A stretch of 64,000 nucleotides of DNA from Pseudomonas sp. Teo4 (GCF_034387475.1 NZ_JAXCIL010000001.1:1426001-1490000); one strand, 5' to 3'. Numbered from the stretch's first letter, positions 7,632 to 17,475 are shown. Notes: generated from the sequence alone by a model not told the origin. A program made the numbers and translations.

Positions 7632-9085
7632 TGCCGTTAGCTATCGACCCCATCGTCGCCCTGGATGCCGAGGCGCTGTCCCAGGCGATTCATGCTCGCA
7701 AGGTGTCGTGCCGTGAGGTGATGCTGGCCTACCTCGGCCACATCGAGCGCTACAACCCGCAGGTGAATGCACTGGTGTCGCTGCGCCCGGCTGAGGCGCT
7801 GCTGAGCGAGGCCGATGCGTGCGACCGCGAATTGGCCAGCGGCCACTCGCGGGGCTGGATGCACGGCATGCCCCAGGCGATCAAGGACCTGGCGGCCACC
7901 GCCGGCTTGCGCACTACCTTGGGCTCGCCGCTATTCGCCGAGCAGGTGCCGCAGCAGGATGCGATCAGCGTGGCGCGGGTGCGGGCCAGTGGCGCGATCA
8001 TCCTGGGCAAAAGCAACGTGCCGGAGTTCGGCTTGGGCTCGCAAACCTACAACACGCTGTTCGGCACCACCACCAATGCCTACGACCCCAGCCGCGTGGC
8101 CGGTGGCAGCAGTGGCGGGGCAGCGGCGGCGCTGGCCTTGCGCCTGCTGCCGGTGGCCGACGGCAGCGACATGATGGGCTCGTTGCGCAACCCGGCGGCG
8201 TTCAACAATGTCTATGGCCTGCGCCCCTCGCAGGGTCGGGTGCCCCATGGCCCGGCGCCGGAGGTTTACGCGCAGCAACTGGCAACCGAAGGGCCGATGG
8301 GCCGCAGTGTCACGGACGTGGCCCGGCTGCTGTCGGTGCAGGCGGGGTACGACCCTCGGGTGCCACTGTCGATCAGCGCACCGACCGCTGATTTCGCCCA
8401 GGGGCTGCAGCGTGACTTCAAGGGCGTGCGGCTGGGCTGGCTGGGCGATTACAACGGCTACCTGCCCATGGACGACGGCGTGATGGCGCTGTGCGAAACG
8501 GCGCTGGCGGATTTTGCCGAACTGGGTTGCCAGGTCGAGGCGTGCCAGCCGGACTTTGCCCTGGAACGTCTGTGGCAATGCTGGCTCACCCATCGCCACT
8601 TCCTGGTGCACGGCAACCTCGCCGCGGCCTATGCCGACCCCGGCAAACGGGCGCTGCTCAAGCCCGAGGCGCAGTGGGAAGTGGAGGGCGGGCTGCACCT
8701 GAGCGGGGCACAGGTGTATCAGGCTTCCGTCGACCGCAGCGAGTGGTATCGCGCATTGGGCCGCTTGTTCGAGCGTTACGATTTCCTGCTGTTGCCATCG
8801 GCGCAAGTGTTTCCTTTCGAGGCAAGCGAGGCGTGGCCGAAGGTGGTCGGTGGGCGGTCGATGGACACCTACCACCGCTGGATGGAGGTGGTGGTCGGCC
8901 CGACCCTGGCGGGGCTGCCGAGCATCAGCGTGCCGGTCGGTTTCAACCCCCAAGGGTTGCCGATGGGCCTGCAGATCATCGGCCCGGCGCAAGCCGACCA
9001 TGCCGTGCTGCAGCTGGCCTATGCCCATGAACAGCTCACCCGTTGGGTCGAACGACGGCCGCCTACGTCACTGCTGGCACCGTGA
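7631..9085 (+). CDS. Amidase-signature family amidase
   Basis: A 484-residue enzyme with the Ser-cisSer-Lys triad of the amidase-signature family: the Lys in MPQAIKDLAATAG (about residue 82), the cis-Ser region in GSDMMGSLRNPAAF and the nucleophile region [13 protein letters not shown] (about 160). Length fits aryl or indoleacetamide-type amidases. GTG 7628 is possible but ATG 7631 has better spacing from GGAG at 7617-7620. Together with the upstream M20 hydrolase it would release ammonia or an amine from an imported amide. No signal peptide is visible, unlike the Tat-exported paralogue near 53.2 kb. Confidence 0.9.
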   Translation: MPLAIDPIVALDAEALSQAIHARKVSCREVMLAYLGHIERYNPQVNALVSLRPAEALLSEADACDRELASGHSRGWMHGMPQAIKDLAATAGLRTTLGSPLFAEQVPQQDAISVARVRASGAIILGKSNVPEFGLGSQTYNTLFGTTTNAYDPSRVAGGSSGGAAAALALRLLPVADGSDMMGSLRNPAAFNNVYGLRPSQGRVPHGPAPEVYAQQLATEGPMGRSVTDVARLLSVQAGYDPRVPLSISAPTADFAQGLQRDFKGVRLGWLGDYNGYLPMDDGVMALCETALADFAELGCQVEACQPDFALERLWQCWLTHRHFLVHGNLAAAYADPGKRALLKPEAQWEVEGGLHLSGAQVYQASVDRSEWYRALGRLFERYDFLLLPSAQVFPFEASEAWPKVVGGRSMDTYHRWMEVVVGPTLAGLPSISVPVGFNPQGLPMGLQIIGPAQADHAVLQLAYAHEQLTRWVERRPPTSLLAP

Positions 9086-9154
9086 CAGCCCTTGGCAGGC
9101 CCGTATCTTGCTGGGCATTCTGACCATCCACGCACAGACAGGGAGGTCATATTC

Positions 9155-9928
9155 ATGGGCACCACGGCAGACACCGGTGGCGTACGTTCGGTGGAACGGG
9201 CGCTGGCCATCGTCGAATTGCTTGGCGAGCACCAGGCGTTGGGGCTGGAGGAGCTGCATTACCTCACCACGCTGCCCAAGGCCACGGTGTCGCGGATGCT
9301 GTCCACCTTGCAGGAGCAGGGGTGGGTGTATCGCGGCCTGAGCGACCGGCGTTACCGGCTGTGTGCCCGGCGCCTGTTCGGCGACCGCCAGCTGCGCTTC
9401 AAGCGCCAGCTGGTGGAATGCGCGGCGCCCATGTTGCAGGAGTTGAGCGAGCGTACCGGGCTGGTGGCGGACCTGTCCTGTTTCGATGGCCAGCGCCTGG
9501 AGGTGATGGAAAGCGCGATACCGCAGGTGCTGCGCAAGCGCTACCCGAACAACTGCCAGATCGTCGGGCACCATGCCAGCCTGTTCCATTCGGCCATGGG
9601 CCGGGCGTGCCTGGGGGAGCTGGCGCGTGATGAGGTTCAACGCCTGGCAGCCCATGAGCGGCTTGGGGATGACGCGGTCATGCGCAACCTTGACGAGGAT
9701 GCCCACAATGGCTTTGGGCAACGGACCGAAGGCTTCTGGGAGTACCCGGTGCGCTTGCCGTTCCTGATCCGCGCGATTGCCTTGCCGGTGTATGCCGAGG
9801 GACGGGTGGCGGGCAGCATCGCCTTGCATTGGCCATTGGATCAGGCGCCGGTGGAACGGGTGTTGAGCCTGCACCTGAACAGTTTGGCGAGTACTGTGGG
9901 TGAGGTGCAGCAGGCGCTGGTGCTGTAA
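9155..9928 (+). CDS. IclR-family transcriptional regulator
   Basis: A 257-residue regulator. The N-terminal winged helix is at residues 8-65 (RSVERALAIVELLGEH, LPKATVSRMLSTL). The C-terminal effector domain includes ELSERTGLVADLS and HHASLFHSAMGRACL. ATG 9155 follows an AGGGAGG site; upstream in-frame codons lack one. It lies downstream of the amidohydrolase-transporter-amidase genes on the same strand with a 69 bp gap, so it may be co-transcribed and probably controls them by sensing the substrate or product. REP sequences follow its stop. Confidence 0.88.
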   Translation: MGTTADTGGVRSVERALAIVELLGEHQALGLEELHYLTTLPKATVSRMLSTLQEQGWVYRGLSDRRYRLCARRLFGDRQLRFKRQLVECAAPMLQELSERTGLVADLSCFDGQRLEVMESAIPQVLRKRYPNNCQIVGHHASLFHSAMGRACLGELARDEVQRLAAHERLGDDAVMRNLDEDAHNGFGQRTEGFWEYPVRLPFLIRAIALPVYAEGRVAGSIALHWPLDQAPVERVLSLHLNSLASTVGEVQQALVL

Positions 9929-9969
9929 GCAGCCCCTGGTAAACCTTGATGCATGGGTTCAGCACGGTT

Positions 9970-10043
9970 CTGTGGGAGCGGGTTTACCCGCGAAGGCGTC
10001 GGCGCGGCCACTGCCGTCTTCGCGGGTAAACCCGCTCCCACAG
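9970..10043. repeat. REP inverted pair (REPIN)
   Basis: Two inverted copies of a putida-type REP, TGTGGGAGCGGGTTTACCCG and its reverse complement, flank a short GC-rich centre. They sit between convergent IclR and LysR genes and could fold as a bidirectional 3' hairpin. Confidence 0.9.
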
Positions 10044-10079
10044 GGTATAAGCGTCGCCTTGAATGGCTGCGCTTGAGAT

Positions 10080-10988
10080 TCAGCCCAGCGCCCGGCAACT
10101 GTCCATCAACACGCTCCGCACCCAACGCTGCCCCTGGTCCCGATCAGTGCGCTCATGCCAGGCCAGGGTCTTGCTGAACCCTTCGATGGCAAGCGGCGGC
10201 TCCATCAGGCGCAAGCCCTTTTGCTGCACCACCAGGCGCTCGGGCACCACGGCAATCAGGTCACTGGCCAGCAGGATTTCAGGCAGGATCAAAAAGCTCG
10301 TGATCGACAGCGTTACCCGCCGCGCTTTGCCGATGCGTGCCAATGCCTCATCGGTCACGCCCTGGAAAGCACCGCCGGAGGAAGACACCAGCGCATGGTC
10401 CAGCGCACAAAAACGCTCGAGGGTCAGTGCCTCAGCACGCGCATCCGGGTGTCCAGCACGCATCGCGCATACATAGCGCTCGTCGAACAGCGGTTGGCAA
10501 TGCAGCCCGGTCGGCACACTTTGCGGTGTCACCAGCGCCAGGTCGATGTCACCTCGGTCCATCTGTGCAGCCAGCGCCTGCGGGTCCACAGGCTGCACGG
10601 CAACACGAATGTTCGGCGCCTGCTCGCGCAGTGTCGCCAGAAACGGCGCCACCACCGCGCGCAGGGCATAGTCGGTCGAGGCCAGCTTAACCGTCATGCT
10701 GGCTGTGGCGGGGTCGAAGGCCTGGGGTTGCAGCAGGCCCTGGATATCGGCCAATAGCTGTTTGACAGGTGCGGCCAGTTGCTCGGCGCGCAGGGTTGGC
10801 ACGATGCCCCGCTGGGCGCGCACGAACAGCGGGTCGTCAAAGCTCTCGCGCAGCCGGTTGAGCATGCCGCTGACCGCCGGTTGGGTCAGCGCCAGGCGGT
10901 CGGCGGCGCGGGTGACGCTGCGCTCGTCGAGCAGCGCATCGAGGGCTTTGAGCAGGTTGAGGTCAAGGTTTCTGATATCAGCATTCAT
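10080..10988 (-). CDS. LysR-family transcriptional regulator
   Basis: A 302-residue LysR-type regulator. The HTH lies at residues 9-66 (LLKALDALLDERSVTRAADR then LTQPAVSGMLNRLR, then DDPLFVR), and the substrate-binding domain covers about 90-300. The LNLLKALDALLDE opening is typical of the NodD/LinR-like subgroup. It is divergent from the SRPBCC gene at 11075, with an 86 bp shared intergenic region, and probably controls that gene and itself. The inducer is unknown. Confidence 0.88.
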   Translation of the reverse strand: MNADIRNLDLNLLKALDALLDERSVTRAADRLALTQPAVSGMLNRLRESFDDPLFVRAQRGIVPTLRAEQLAAPVKQLLADIQGLLQPQAFDPATASMTVKLASTDYALRAVVAPFLATLREQAPNIRVAVQPVDPQALAAQMDRGDIDLALVTPQSVPTGLHCQPLFDERYVCAMRAGHPDARAEALTLERFCALDHALVSSSGGAFQGVTDEALARIGKARRVTLSITSFLILPEILLASDLIAVVPERLVVQQKGLRLMEPPLAIEGFSKTLAWHERTDRDQGQRWVRSVLMDSCRALG

Positions 10989-11074
10989 GATGCAGTGGAT
11001 AACAAATGGCGATTGGCGTTATTTCAGGCTAGCACCCAAGATGCCTTCAATCCATCACATCAGGGGCACGTACC

Positions 11075-11584
11075 ATGAATGCAATCATCTGGCCGCAAGG
11101 CTTTGTACCGGGGTTCACCGACAACTTCGCTTCCAATGAAGTGATCGTCGCAGGGCTTGCCGCTGCGCAGGTCTGGCCATTGCTGAGCCAGGCCAAGGCG
11201 TGGCCGAGCTACTACGCCAACTCGGCCAACGTGCGCTACCACGGGCAGGGCGTCGAGGCGCTGGCGGACGGTGTGCGGTTCTACTTCGAAACCTTTGGCT
11301 TCCCGGTCGAGGCGCAATGCAACGAGTTCGTGCCGCCAATGGCCGGTGAGCCGGGCCGTATCGCCTGGCATGGCTGGGCTGGGGAGGGCGATAGCCGCCT
11401 GGACGTGCACCATGCCTGGTTGATCGAAGACCTGGACGGCGGTCGGGTGCGCATCCTGACCCAGGAAACCCAGAACGGCAAACCCGCCGAAGCGCTTGCC
11501 CAGGCCAGGCCAAACCCGATGATCAATGGCCATCAGGATTGGCTGGACGGGCTGGTGAAGGCGGCGTGTGAGGCCAGTCGCTAG
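11075..11584 (+). CDS. SRPBCC-fold (START-like) protein
   Basis: A 169-residue single-domain protein. The pattern GLAAAQVWPLLSQAKAWPSY, then VRFYFETFGFPVEAQCNEF, and RIAWHGWAGE with a C-terminal helix fits the SRPBCC/polyketide-cyclase-like ligand-binding fold. Start ATG 11075 follows AGGGGC. Members bind or modify hydrophobic ligands, but a specific role cannot be read here. The divergent LysR suggests ligand-induced expression. There is no signal peptide. Confidence 0.75.
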   Translation: MNAIIWPQGFVPGFTDNFASNEVIVAGLAAAQVWPLLSQAKAWPSYYANSANVRYHGQGVEALADGVRFYFETFGFPVEAQCNEFVPPMAGEPGRIAWHGWAGEGDSRLDVHHAWLIEDLDGGRVRILTQETQNGKPAEALAQARPNPMINGHQDWLDGLVKAACEASR

Positions 11585-11746
11585 ACGCAGGCTCCTGGCA
11601 GCAGGGTGTCAGAGCGTTGGCTGGCGCGCAGTGGCGTGAAACAGGACGAAAGGCTTGATCCATCATGCATTTGGATGATGGCGAGCCGTTTGCGACCGCC
11701 TACAGTGCTAGAGCCGGGGGGTGACATTCGCGACTGGAGTGAAGCC

Positions 11747-14700
11747 ATGGCTACCATCAACGGCAACAATAACGCCAACACACTGAATGGGACTGCCTCG
11801 GCCGATACGCTCAATGGCTTGGGTGGCAACGACACCTTGCTGGGTAACGCCGGCAACGACGTACTGGATGGAGGCACCGGCAATGACCTGCTCGTAGGCG
11901 GTCGTGGCAATGACACGTATCGCTTCGGCCTTGGCTACGGTGCCGACGTGATCGATAACTCAGGTGGTGCCAACAACGACGTCGATGTCATCGCCCTGAT
12001 CAGTCTGAATGTGAGTGACATTCGGCTCTACCGTATTGGCAACGATCTGGTGCTTACACTCTTGGCCAGTGGTGAGACGTTGACCATCAGCCAGCACTTC
12101 CTGGACGCGGACCACGCCATCGACCGTATCCAGTTTGCCAACGGCACCCGCTGGAACGCCGCCGATATCCTGGCGAACCTGTATTACCCGCCGGTCACGC
12201 CGACCGACGGGGCCGACGTCATCAATGGCAACCCGACCGATGATGTGTTGTCGGGCCTGGGCGGCAATGACACGCTCTTGGGCAATGGCGGGAACGATAC
12301 GCTCGATGGTGGTGCCGGCAACGACCGCATGGAAGGCGGGCAGGGCAACGACACCTACATCGTCGATGCGACGGGCGATGTGGTGGTCGAGGCCAACTCG
12401 GCCGGTGATGACCTGGTGCGGGCCAGCATCAGTTATGCCCTGGGTAGTAACCTGGAACGCCTGACCTTGGTCGGCGGGGCCAACCTCAGTGGTGCCGGTA
12501 ATGCGCTCGCCAACACACTGGTCGGCAACAGTGGCGACAACGTGCTCGACGGCGCCGGTGGCAGCGATGTGCTAAGTGGCGGTGACGGTAACGACACGCT
12601 CCTGGGTGGCGCGGGTAATGACACACTCAACGGTGACGCTGGCAATGACCTGCTGACAGGTGGCGCAGGTGACGACACCCTGGTCGGTGGAAGCGGTGAT
12701 GACATTTATACGGTCGAGCAAGCCGGCGATGTGGTCACCGAACTGCTTGGCGGTGGTGTCGATACCGTTCGCACGGCGCTCAATTACAGCCTCGGTGCCA
12801 ACCTGGAAAACCTCGAGTTGCTCGGCAACGGCAATGTCAGCGGCACTGGCAATGCGCAAGCCAACAGGCTTGTCGGCAATACCGGTAACAACCGCCTCGA
12901 TGGCGGTGACGGCGATGATTTCATCAGCGGCGGGCGTGGCAACGACACCTACGTTTACGGTCGTAATTATGGCAATGATGTGATCGACAACAGCGGCGGC
13001 GCCGCAGGCGATGTCGACTTGTTGCAGCTGGTGGGCCTCAACCCTGCCGACGTGCGCTTCGTGCGTACTGGCAACGACCTGCAAATGCTTGTGCTGGGCG
13101 CCTCGCAGACCTTGACGGTGAGAAACTTCTACCTCAACGCTGACTACGAGATCGACAGGGTCCGCTTCGACAACAATACGGTCTGGAACAACGCCACGCT
13201 CAAGGCCGCTGCCACGCTGCCGGTCAACAGTGCCCCAGTGTCCAGCAATGACAGCCAGACCACCCTGGAGGACACCTCGGTCATTTTGGCCGTAGGCGAC
13301 TTTGGTGCCTATCAGGATGCCGAAGCCAGCCCGCTGGCCGGCGTCCGTATCACCAGTCTGCCGACAGCTGGCGCACTGCAGTATTTCAACGGCAGCGCGT
13401 GGAACGCCGTGGTTCAGGACCAGGTGATCAGCCGGGTGGACCTCGATGCCGGCAAATTGCGGTTTGTGCCTGGGCTCAATGGCAATGGCGATAGTTATGC
13501 CAGCATTGGTTTCAGGGTCAGTGATGGGTTGGCCTTTTCAACCAATGCTTATGTGCTGCGCATCGATGTGACGGCGGTGAATGACGCGCCAACGGTCAGC
13601 GCGCCACTGGCGGGGCAGGTTGCGCAGCAAGGTGTGCTGTTCGATTTCGTCATTCCACAGAACACCTTCGCCGATGTGGATGTGGGCACGGTACTGGCCT
13701 ACAGCGTCAGCATGGCCAATGGCGACCCGTTGCCCGGCTGGCTGAGCTTTGACGCTGTCACCCATCGTTTCTCGGGCACGCCCGGCAATGCTGATGTGGC
13801 GACCTTGAATCTGCGGGTAACGGCTTCTGACGGCACCCTCCAGGCAGTGAATGATTTTGTGCTCACCGTGCTCAATGCCAATGATGCGCCCTATGTGGTC
13901 ACGCCGGCTCCAGACCGGTTTGTCGGTATTGGCCGCTCATTCAGTTTCAGCTTGCCGAACCCTGCCTTTGGCGACATCGATCAAGTGTATGGCGACAGCC
14001 TGGTCATTAGCGCGTCTCTGGCCAATGGCGACGATTTGCCGGCCTGGCTCGGTTTCGATGCGGCAACGGGGGTGTTCAGCGGTAGCGTGCCGGAGGGTAC
14101 GCAGGCGACACCCTTGAGTGTGCGCATCACGGCGGTCGATAACAGCGGCAGTTCAGTCACCGATACCTTCCAGTTGAACGTGATGAAAGAAGTGATTGGC
14201 GGCGACGCGGGCGAGACACTGGAAGGCAGCCCCGCCAACGAAGCTATCTTCGGTTTCGCTGGCAATGATGTGCTTCGGGCACAAGCCGGGGATGACGTGT
14301 TGGTCGGCGGTACTGGCGACGATCGGCTGGAGGGCGGCGATGGTTTTGACGTCGCCCAGTATGCCGGCACCATGGGGCAGTACACGTTTACCTTCGGGCT
14401 CGATGGTTTTCTCGCCGTGGAGGGGAGTGCGGGCAGTGGTGAACCTGGGAAGGACCGGCTACAGGACATCGAACAGCTAAGTTTTTCTGATGCAGCCGTT
14501 TCGCTAGTGGGCTCTCTTGGTGGTTATCAGTCGGTGTCGCAGCCAATTGCGGGGCGCGCATTCGATTCTGCGATTGCAAAGTTGAGCACGGGCGGATATG
14601 TCGGCGTGTGGTGGAATGATTTGAACGGGTCAGGTGGGATTTACGCCCAGAAATATGATGACCAAGGACGGCGTATTGGCGATGTGGTTCTGGTCGGTGG

Positions 14701-17437
14701 AGCAGGATCTGCATTTGAGCCTCATATGAGCGTCTCGTCGACATCCGATGGCGGCTACATCGTCGCTTGGGATGCTGGGGTTCGCTTTGGAAACCCAAAT
14801 GGACATGCAGTCTATGTCAATGCATTGGGCATGCAGGAAGTGCCAGTGGACTTGCAAGCCTCTTCGAACATCAATGTCGATATGCTCGAAAACGGACGCA
14901 ATGTTCTGGTATGGAGCGAAAACTTAGGGGGTAGTCAGTCCTGGGTGAGGGGCGCAATATTTGACCCTGCTACTGGGCTTATCAACGAGATTGTGTTGGG
15001 TGGGCAAGAGATTTACTCTGCCGAGACTTCAAAAACGGCAATTACATCGCTGGCAGATGGCAGCTTTATAGTTGGCTGGGTGCCGGGTTTGTCCAGCACC
15101 GGAATTCTGTTGCAGCATTTCTCTGCCACAGGCACAGCCATGAGTAGTGAGTTTTCGGCTGGCAATGTGGATAGAAACTCCGGGCTGTCGTTGACCGCTG
15201 TGAGTGATGGTGGTTTCTTGCTGTCCTGGAGTCTTCATGGACATGCGGTCTACCTGCAAAAGTACAATGCCTCTGGCGTAGCCCAGACCGGCCCTGTTGT
15301 GGCGACCAGCCAATATGTAAATGCAGAACAAATACCGGCAGTGGTCGAGTTGCGCGATGGCGGCTTCGCTGTCAGTTGGGTTTCTATACTACCCGGTGAC
15401 GCTGGCTGGGGTGTTTACGTCCAGCAGTATGACAGTGCCCTGGCCCCAGTTGGCCCAGTGCAAGCTGTGCACGGCATAACGTTCGGCTCTCAATTTAATC
15501 CAGACATCATTGCGTTGGACGACGGCGGTTACATTGTCAGTTGGGTCACTGCCGAGTCCGGTGCCGGTGACCAAGGTGCCTACAGCCAAAGGTTCACAGC
15601 GCAAGGGGTTGCGGTGGAGAACACGCTGGAGCTCAGAGCCGATGCCGGCAATAACGTGATACATCTCGGTAATGCTGATGAACGAGTGCTTCCGGGGCAA
15701 GGCAATGACTCGGTATTCGCTGCCGGCGGCGTCGATACCGTGCTCTATGCGGGCAGCCAGCGCGATTTTGAAATCACGATGGCGGGGGCTGGTGCTATAA
15801 CGGTCATGGATCAAAATCTTGCTGATGGCAATGAAGGTATCGACAGTTTGCACAATGTTGAACAGCTAGGTTTCTCTGGCGGTGTAAGTCTGAAGGCGGC
15901 GGTGTGGGAGGCTAAAGTCAACACACTCGTTGTGAATCAGCAGTTTGAGCCATCGATTGCACGCCTCGAAGACGGTGGCTATGTCATCTCTTGGGGTTAT
16001 CGAACTAATGGAACGAATGATTTTGAAATCCATGCACAGCGTTTTGCCGTTAATGGGGATCTTGTTGGCACTGAATTTGTAGTCAATAGCAGTTTTGGCG
16101 GTTCGCGCTATATGTCAACTGTCGAAGGGCTCGCTGACGGTGGGTATATCATTGGTTGGGTGGCAAATGATCAAAGCACCTCGGGCCGTAACGTTTATGT
16201 GCAGCGCTATAGCGCGGAAGGCGTAGCCATAGGCGGTGAGACCCAAGTAAATACTGGCTCTGATTTTTGCCTTTCACCTTCGATTGCTGTGCAATCCGAT
16301 GGTGGGTATGTGATTAGCTGGCAAGCGTTAAATGTGCTCGTAGGAAGTTATTCTACCCAGCTTAAACGTTTCGATCAGGCGGGTGTGCCGATTGCTCTCC
16401 AGCAGGAAGTTGACAACGCCGGGCTACAATTCGAAACGCTTATAGGAATTGTAAAGTTGGAGGGTGGTGGCAGCGTCGTATGTATGCAGATAATTGACCC
16501 TCAAGGCATCAGCAACGTATTCATCAAGGCCTACGATGCTGAGGGCTCGGCAATTGGGGGTATACATCAAGTCGCCGGTGCAACAGGGAGTTTTGTGGAA
16601 GCCACAATGATCACTGCGTTGGCTGGCGGGGGGTATGTCGTAGGTTGGTCGACGTACCATGACGCTCTGAGTCGTTCATCTATTTACGCCCAGCGCTTCG
16701 ACGCCAGTGGGGTGAGTATTTCCGATGTGACGGAGCTCATACCAGAAACCCGCTTCCCGGCGCAGACGGCTATCTGCCCGTTGCAAGACGGTGGCTATGT
16801 AATAGGGTGGGTCGGCGTCGTTTCGGGCAGATACAACTACTACACCCAACAGTTCGATGCGACGGGCGCGGTGGATGGAGAGACCCAACTGGTCAACTCG
16901 ATCACGTCCGGTTCTGTAAGAGAGCCCAGCCTGGAAAGTTTGAGTGATGGCGGCTACATCGCCAGTTGGACGGAGGATGGCGCAGACGGCTTCAATTCAG
17001 GCATCCTGAGCAAACGCTTCGACGCCAACAACACCCCTGTTCTGGACCACCTGGAATGGACCGGTGACGCCTCTGCCAACATCATCCGCAGTTCAGCGCA
17101 AACTGACTGGTTCACCGGTTTCGCGGGCAACGATATCTTCCAGTTTGCCCAGGCGCCGCAGTATCGCGCCGACCTGATCACGGACTTTACCCAAGGCGCC
17201 GACACGGTCGCGCTCAACAGTAGCGTCTTCAATCTGCAAGGTCAGTCAGTGGCCGATGCGTTGGCCAACGTCGCCGGTAATGCCCATGAGGCGGCAGGGG
17301 CGCGATTGGTGTTCAACCAGGACGATCACACCCTGTATTACGATGCTGACGGTGCCGCCAATGGCAATGCGGTGGCGGTGGTGACCCTGGCGGGTGTCAC
17401 ACAACTGGCGGGCACGGATCTGCAGCTCTACAGCTAG
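11747..17437 (+). CDS. Large RTX exoprotein with Ig-like and propeller-like repeats
   Basis: A 1896-residue protein; ATG 11747 follows GGAGTGA. Domains in order: RTX nonapeptide arrays (GGNDTLLGNAGNDVLDGG type) at about residues 12-61, 158-201, 262-318 and 378-403, interleaved with RFGLGYGADVIDN-like segments; two cadherin/dystroglycan-like domains at about 500-815 (LPGWLSFDAVTHRFSGTP and a sister copy); another RTX patch at 820-865; then two sets of seven units with a DGGY-x-x-x-W core (about 945-1271 and 1405-1746); and a serralysin-like RTX C-terminus (DWFTGFAGNDIFQF, ITDFTQGADTV) ending LQLYS. There is no N-terminal signal; the C-terminus is the expected type I secretion signal. It is probably a secreted Ca2+-binding adhesin or enzyme. 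No type I exporter genes are nearby. The propeller region has lower GC than the RTX region, suggesting a mosaic. Confidence 0.85.
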   Translation: MATINGNNNANTLNGTASADTLNGLGGNDTLLGNAGNDVLDGGTGNDLLVGGRGNDTYRFGLGYGADVIDNSGGANNDVDVIALISLNVSDIRLYRIGNDLVLTLLASGETLTISQHFLDADHAIDRIQFANGTRWNAADILANLYYPPVTPTDGADVINGNPTDDVLSGLGGNDTLLGNGGNDTLDGGAGNDRMEGGQGNDTYIVDATGDVVVEANSAGDDLVRASISYALGSNLERLTLVGGANLSGAGNALANTLVGNSGDNVLDGAGGSDVLSGGDGNDTLLGGAGNDTLNGDAGNDLLTGGAGDDTLVGGSGDDIYTVEQAGDVVTELLGGGVDTVRTALNYSLGANLENLELLGNGNVSGTGNAQANRLVGNTGNNRLDGGDGDDFISGGRGNDTYVYGRNYGNDVIDNSGGAAGDVDLLQLVGLNPADVRFVRTGNDLQMLVLGASQTLTVRNFYLNADYEIDRVRFDNNTVWNNATLKAAATLPVNSAPVSSNDSQTTLEDTSVILAVGDFGAYQDAEASPLAGVRITSLPTAGALQYFNGSAWNAVVQDQVISRVDLDAGKLRFVPGLNGNGDSYASIGFRVSDGLAFSTNAYVLRIDVTAVNDAPTVSAPLAGQVAQQGVLFDFVIPQNTFADVDVGTVLAYSVSMANGDPLPGWLSFDAVTHRFSGTPGNADVATLNLRVTASDGTLQAVNDFVLTVLNANDAPYVVTPAPDRFVGIGRSFSFSLPNPAFGDIDQVYGDSLVISASLANGDDLPAWLGFDAATGVFSGSVPEGTQATPLSVRITAVDNSGSSVTDTFQLNVMKEVIGGDAGETLEGSPANEAIFGFAGNDVLRAQAGDDVLVGGTGDDRLEGGDGFDVAQYAGTMGQYTFTFGLDGFLAVEGSAGSGEPGKDRLQDIEQLSFSDAAVSLVGSLGGYQSVSQPIAGRAFDSAIAKLSTGGYVGVWWNDLNGSGGIYAQKYDDQGRRIGDVVLVGGAGSAFEPHMSVSSTSDGGYIVAWDAGVRFGNPNGHAVYVNALGMQEVPVDLQASSNINVDMLENGRNVLVWSENLGGSQSWVRGAIFDPATGLINEIVLGGQEIYSAETSKTAITSLADGSFIVGWVPGLSSTGILLQHFSATGTAMSSEFSAGNVDRNSGLSLTAVSDGGFLLSWSLHGHAVYLQKYNASGVAQTGPVVATSQYVNAEQIPAVVELRDGGFAVSWVSILPGDAGWGVYVQQYDSALAPVGPVQAVHGITFGSQFNPDIIALDDGGYIVSWVTAESGAGDQGAYSQRFTAQGVAVENTLELRADAGNNVIHLGNADERVLPGQGNDSVFAAGGVDTVLYAGSQRDFEITMAGAGAITVMDQNLADGNEGIDSLHNVEQLGFSGGVSLKAAVWEAKVNTLVVNQQFEPSIARLEDGGYVISWGYRTNGTNDFEIHAQRFAVNGDLVGTEFVVNSSFGGSRYMSTVEGLADGGYIIGWVANDQSTSGRNVYVQRYSAEGVAIGGETQVNTGSDFCLSPSIAVQSDGGYVISWQALNVLVGSYSTQLKRFDQAGVPIALQQEVDNAGLQFETLIGIVKLEGGGSVVCMQIIDPQGISNVFIKAYDAEGSAIGGIHQVAGATGSFVEATMITALAGGGYVVGWSTYHDALSRSSIYAQRFDASGVSISDVTELIPETRFPAQTAICPLQDGGYVIGWVGVVSGRYNYYTQQFDATGAVDGETQLVNSITSGSVREPSLESLSDGGYIASWTEDGADGFNSGILSKRFDANNTPVLDHLEWTGDASANIIRSSAQTDWFTGFAGNDIFQFAQAPQYRADLITDFTQGADTVALNSSVFNLQGQSVADALANVAGNAHEAAGARLVFNQDDHTLYYDADGAANGNAVAVVTLAGVTQLAGTDLQLYS
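14581..15560 (+). repeat. First set of seven DGGYxxxW units in the RTX protein
   Basis: Cores, in order: STGGYVGVWW, SDGGYIVAWD, ENGRNVLVWS, ADGSFIVGWV, SDGGFLLSWS, RDGGFAVSWV, DDGGYIVSWV, spaced about 50 residues. Several are followed by a Y-x-Q-x-Y/F-x-x-x-G strand. Seven units of this size suggest a seven-bladed propeller. Confidence 0.7.
15960..16985 (+). repeat. Second set of seven DGGYxxxW units in the RTX protein
   Basis: Cores, in order: EDGGYVISWG, ADGGYIIGWV, SDGGYVISWQ, EGGGSVVCMQ (degenerate), AGGGYVVGWS, QDGGYVIGWV, SDGGYIASWT, spaced about 54 residues. A degenerate RTX-like linker (AGNNVIHLGNADE) separates this set from the first. Confidence 0.7.
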
Positions 17438-17448
17438 ATTTCGGCGCC

Positions 17449-17475
17449 GTTCACCCGCCATTGAGGCGGGTGAAC
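17449..17475. terminator. Bidirectional hairpin between RTX and luxR genes
   Basis: A perfect 11 bp inverted repeat (GTTCACCCGCC / GGCGGGTGAAC) with a five-base loop, overlapping the 3' end of the convergent LuxR gene. There is no strong T-tract, so it may block exonucleases or convergent readthrough rather than terminate alone. Confidence 0.6.
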
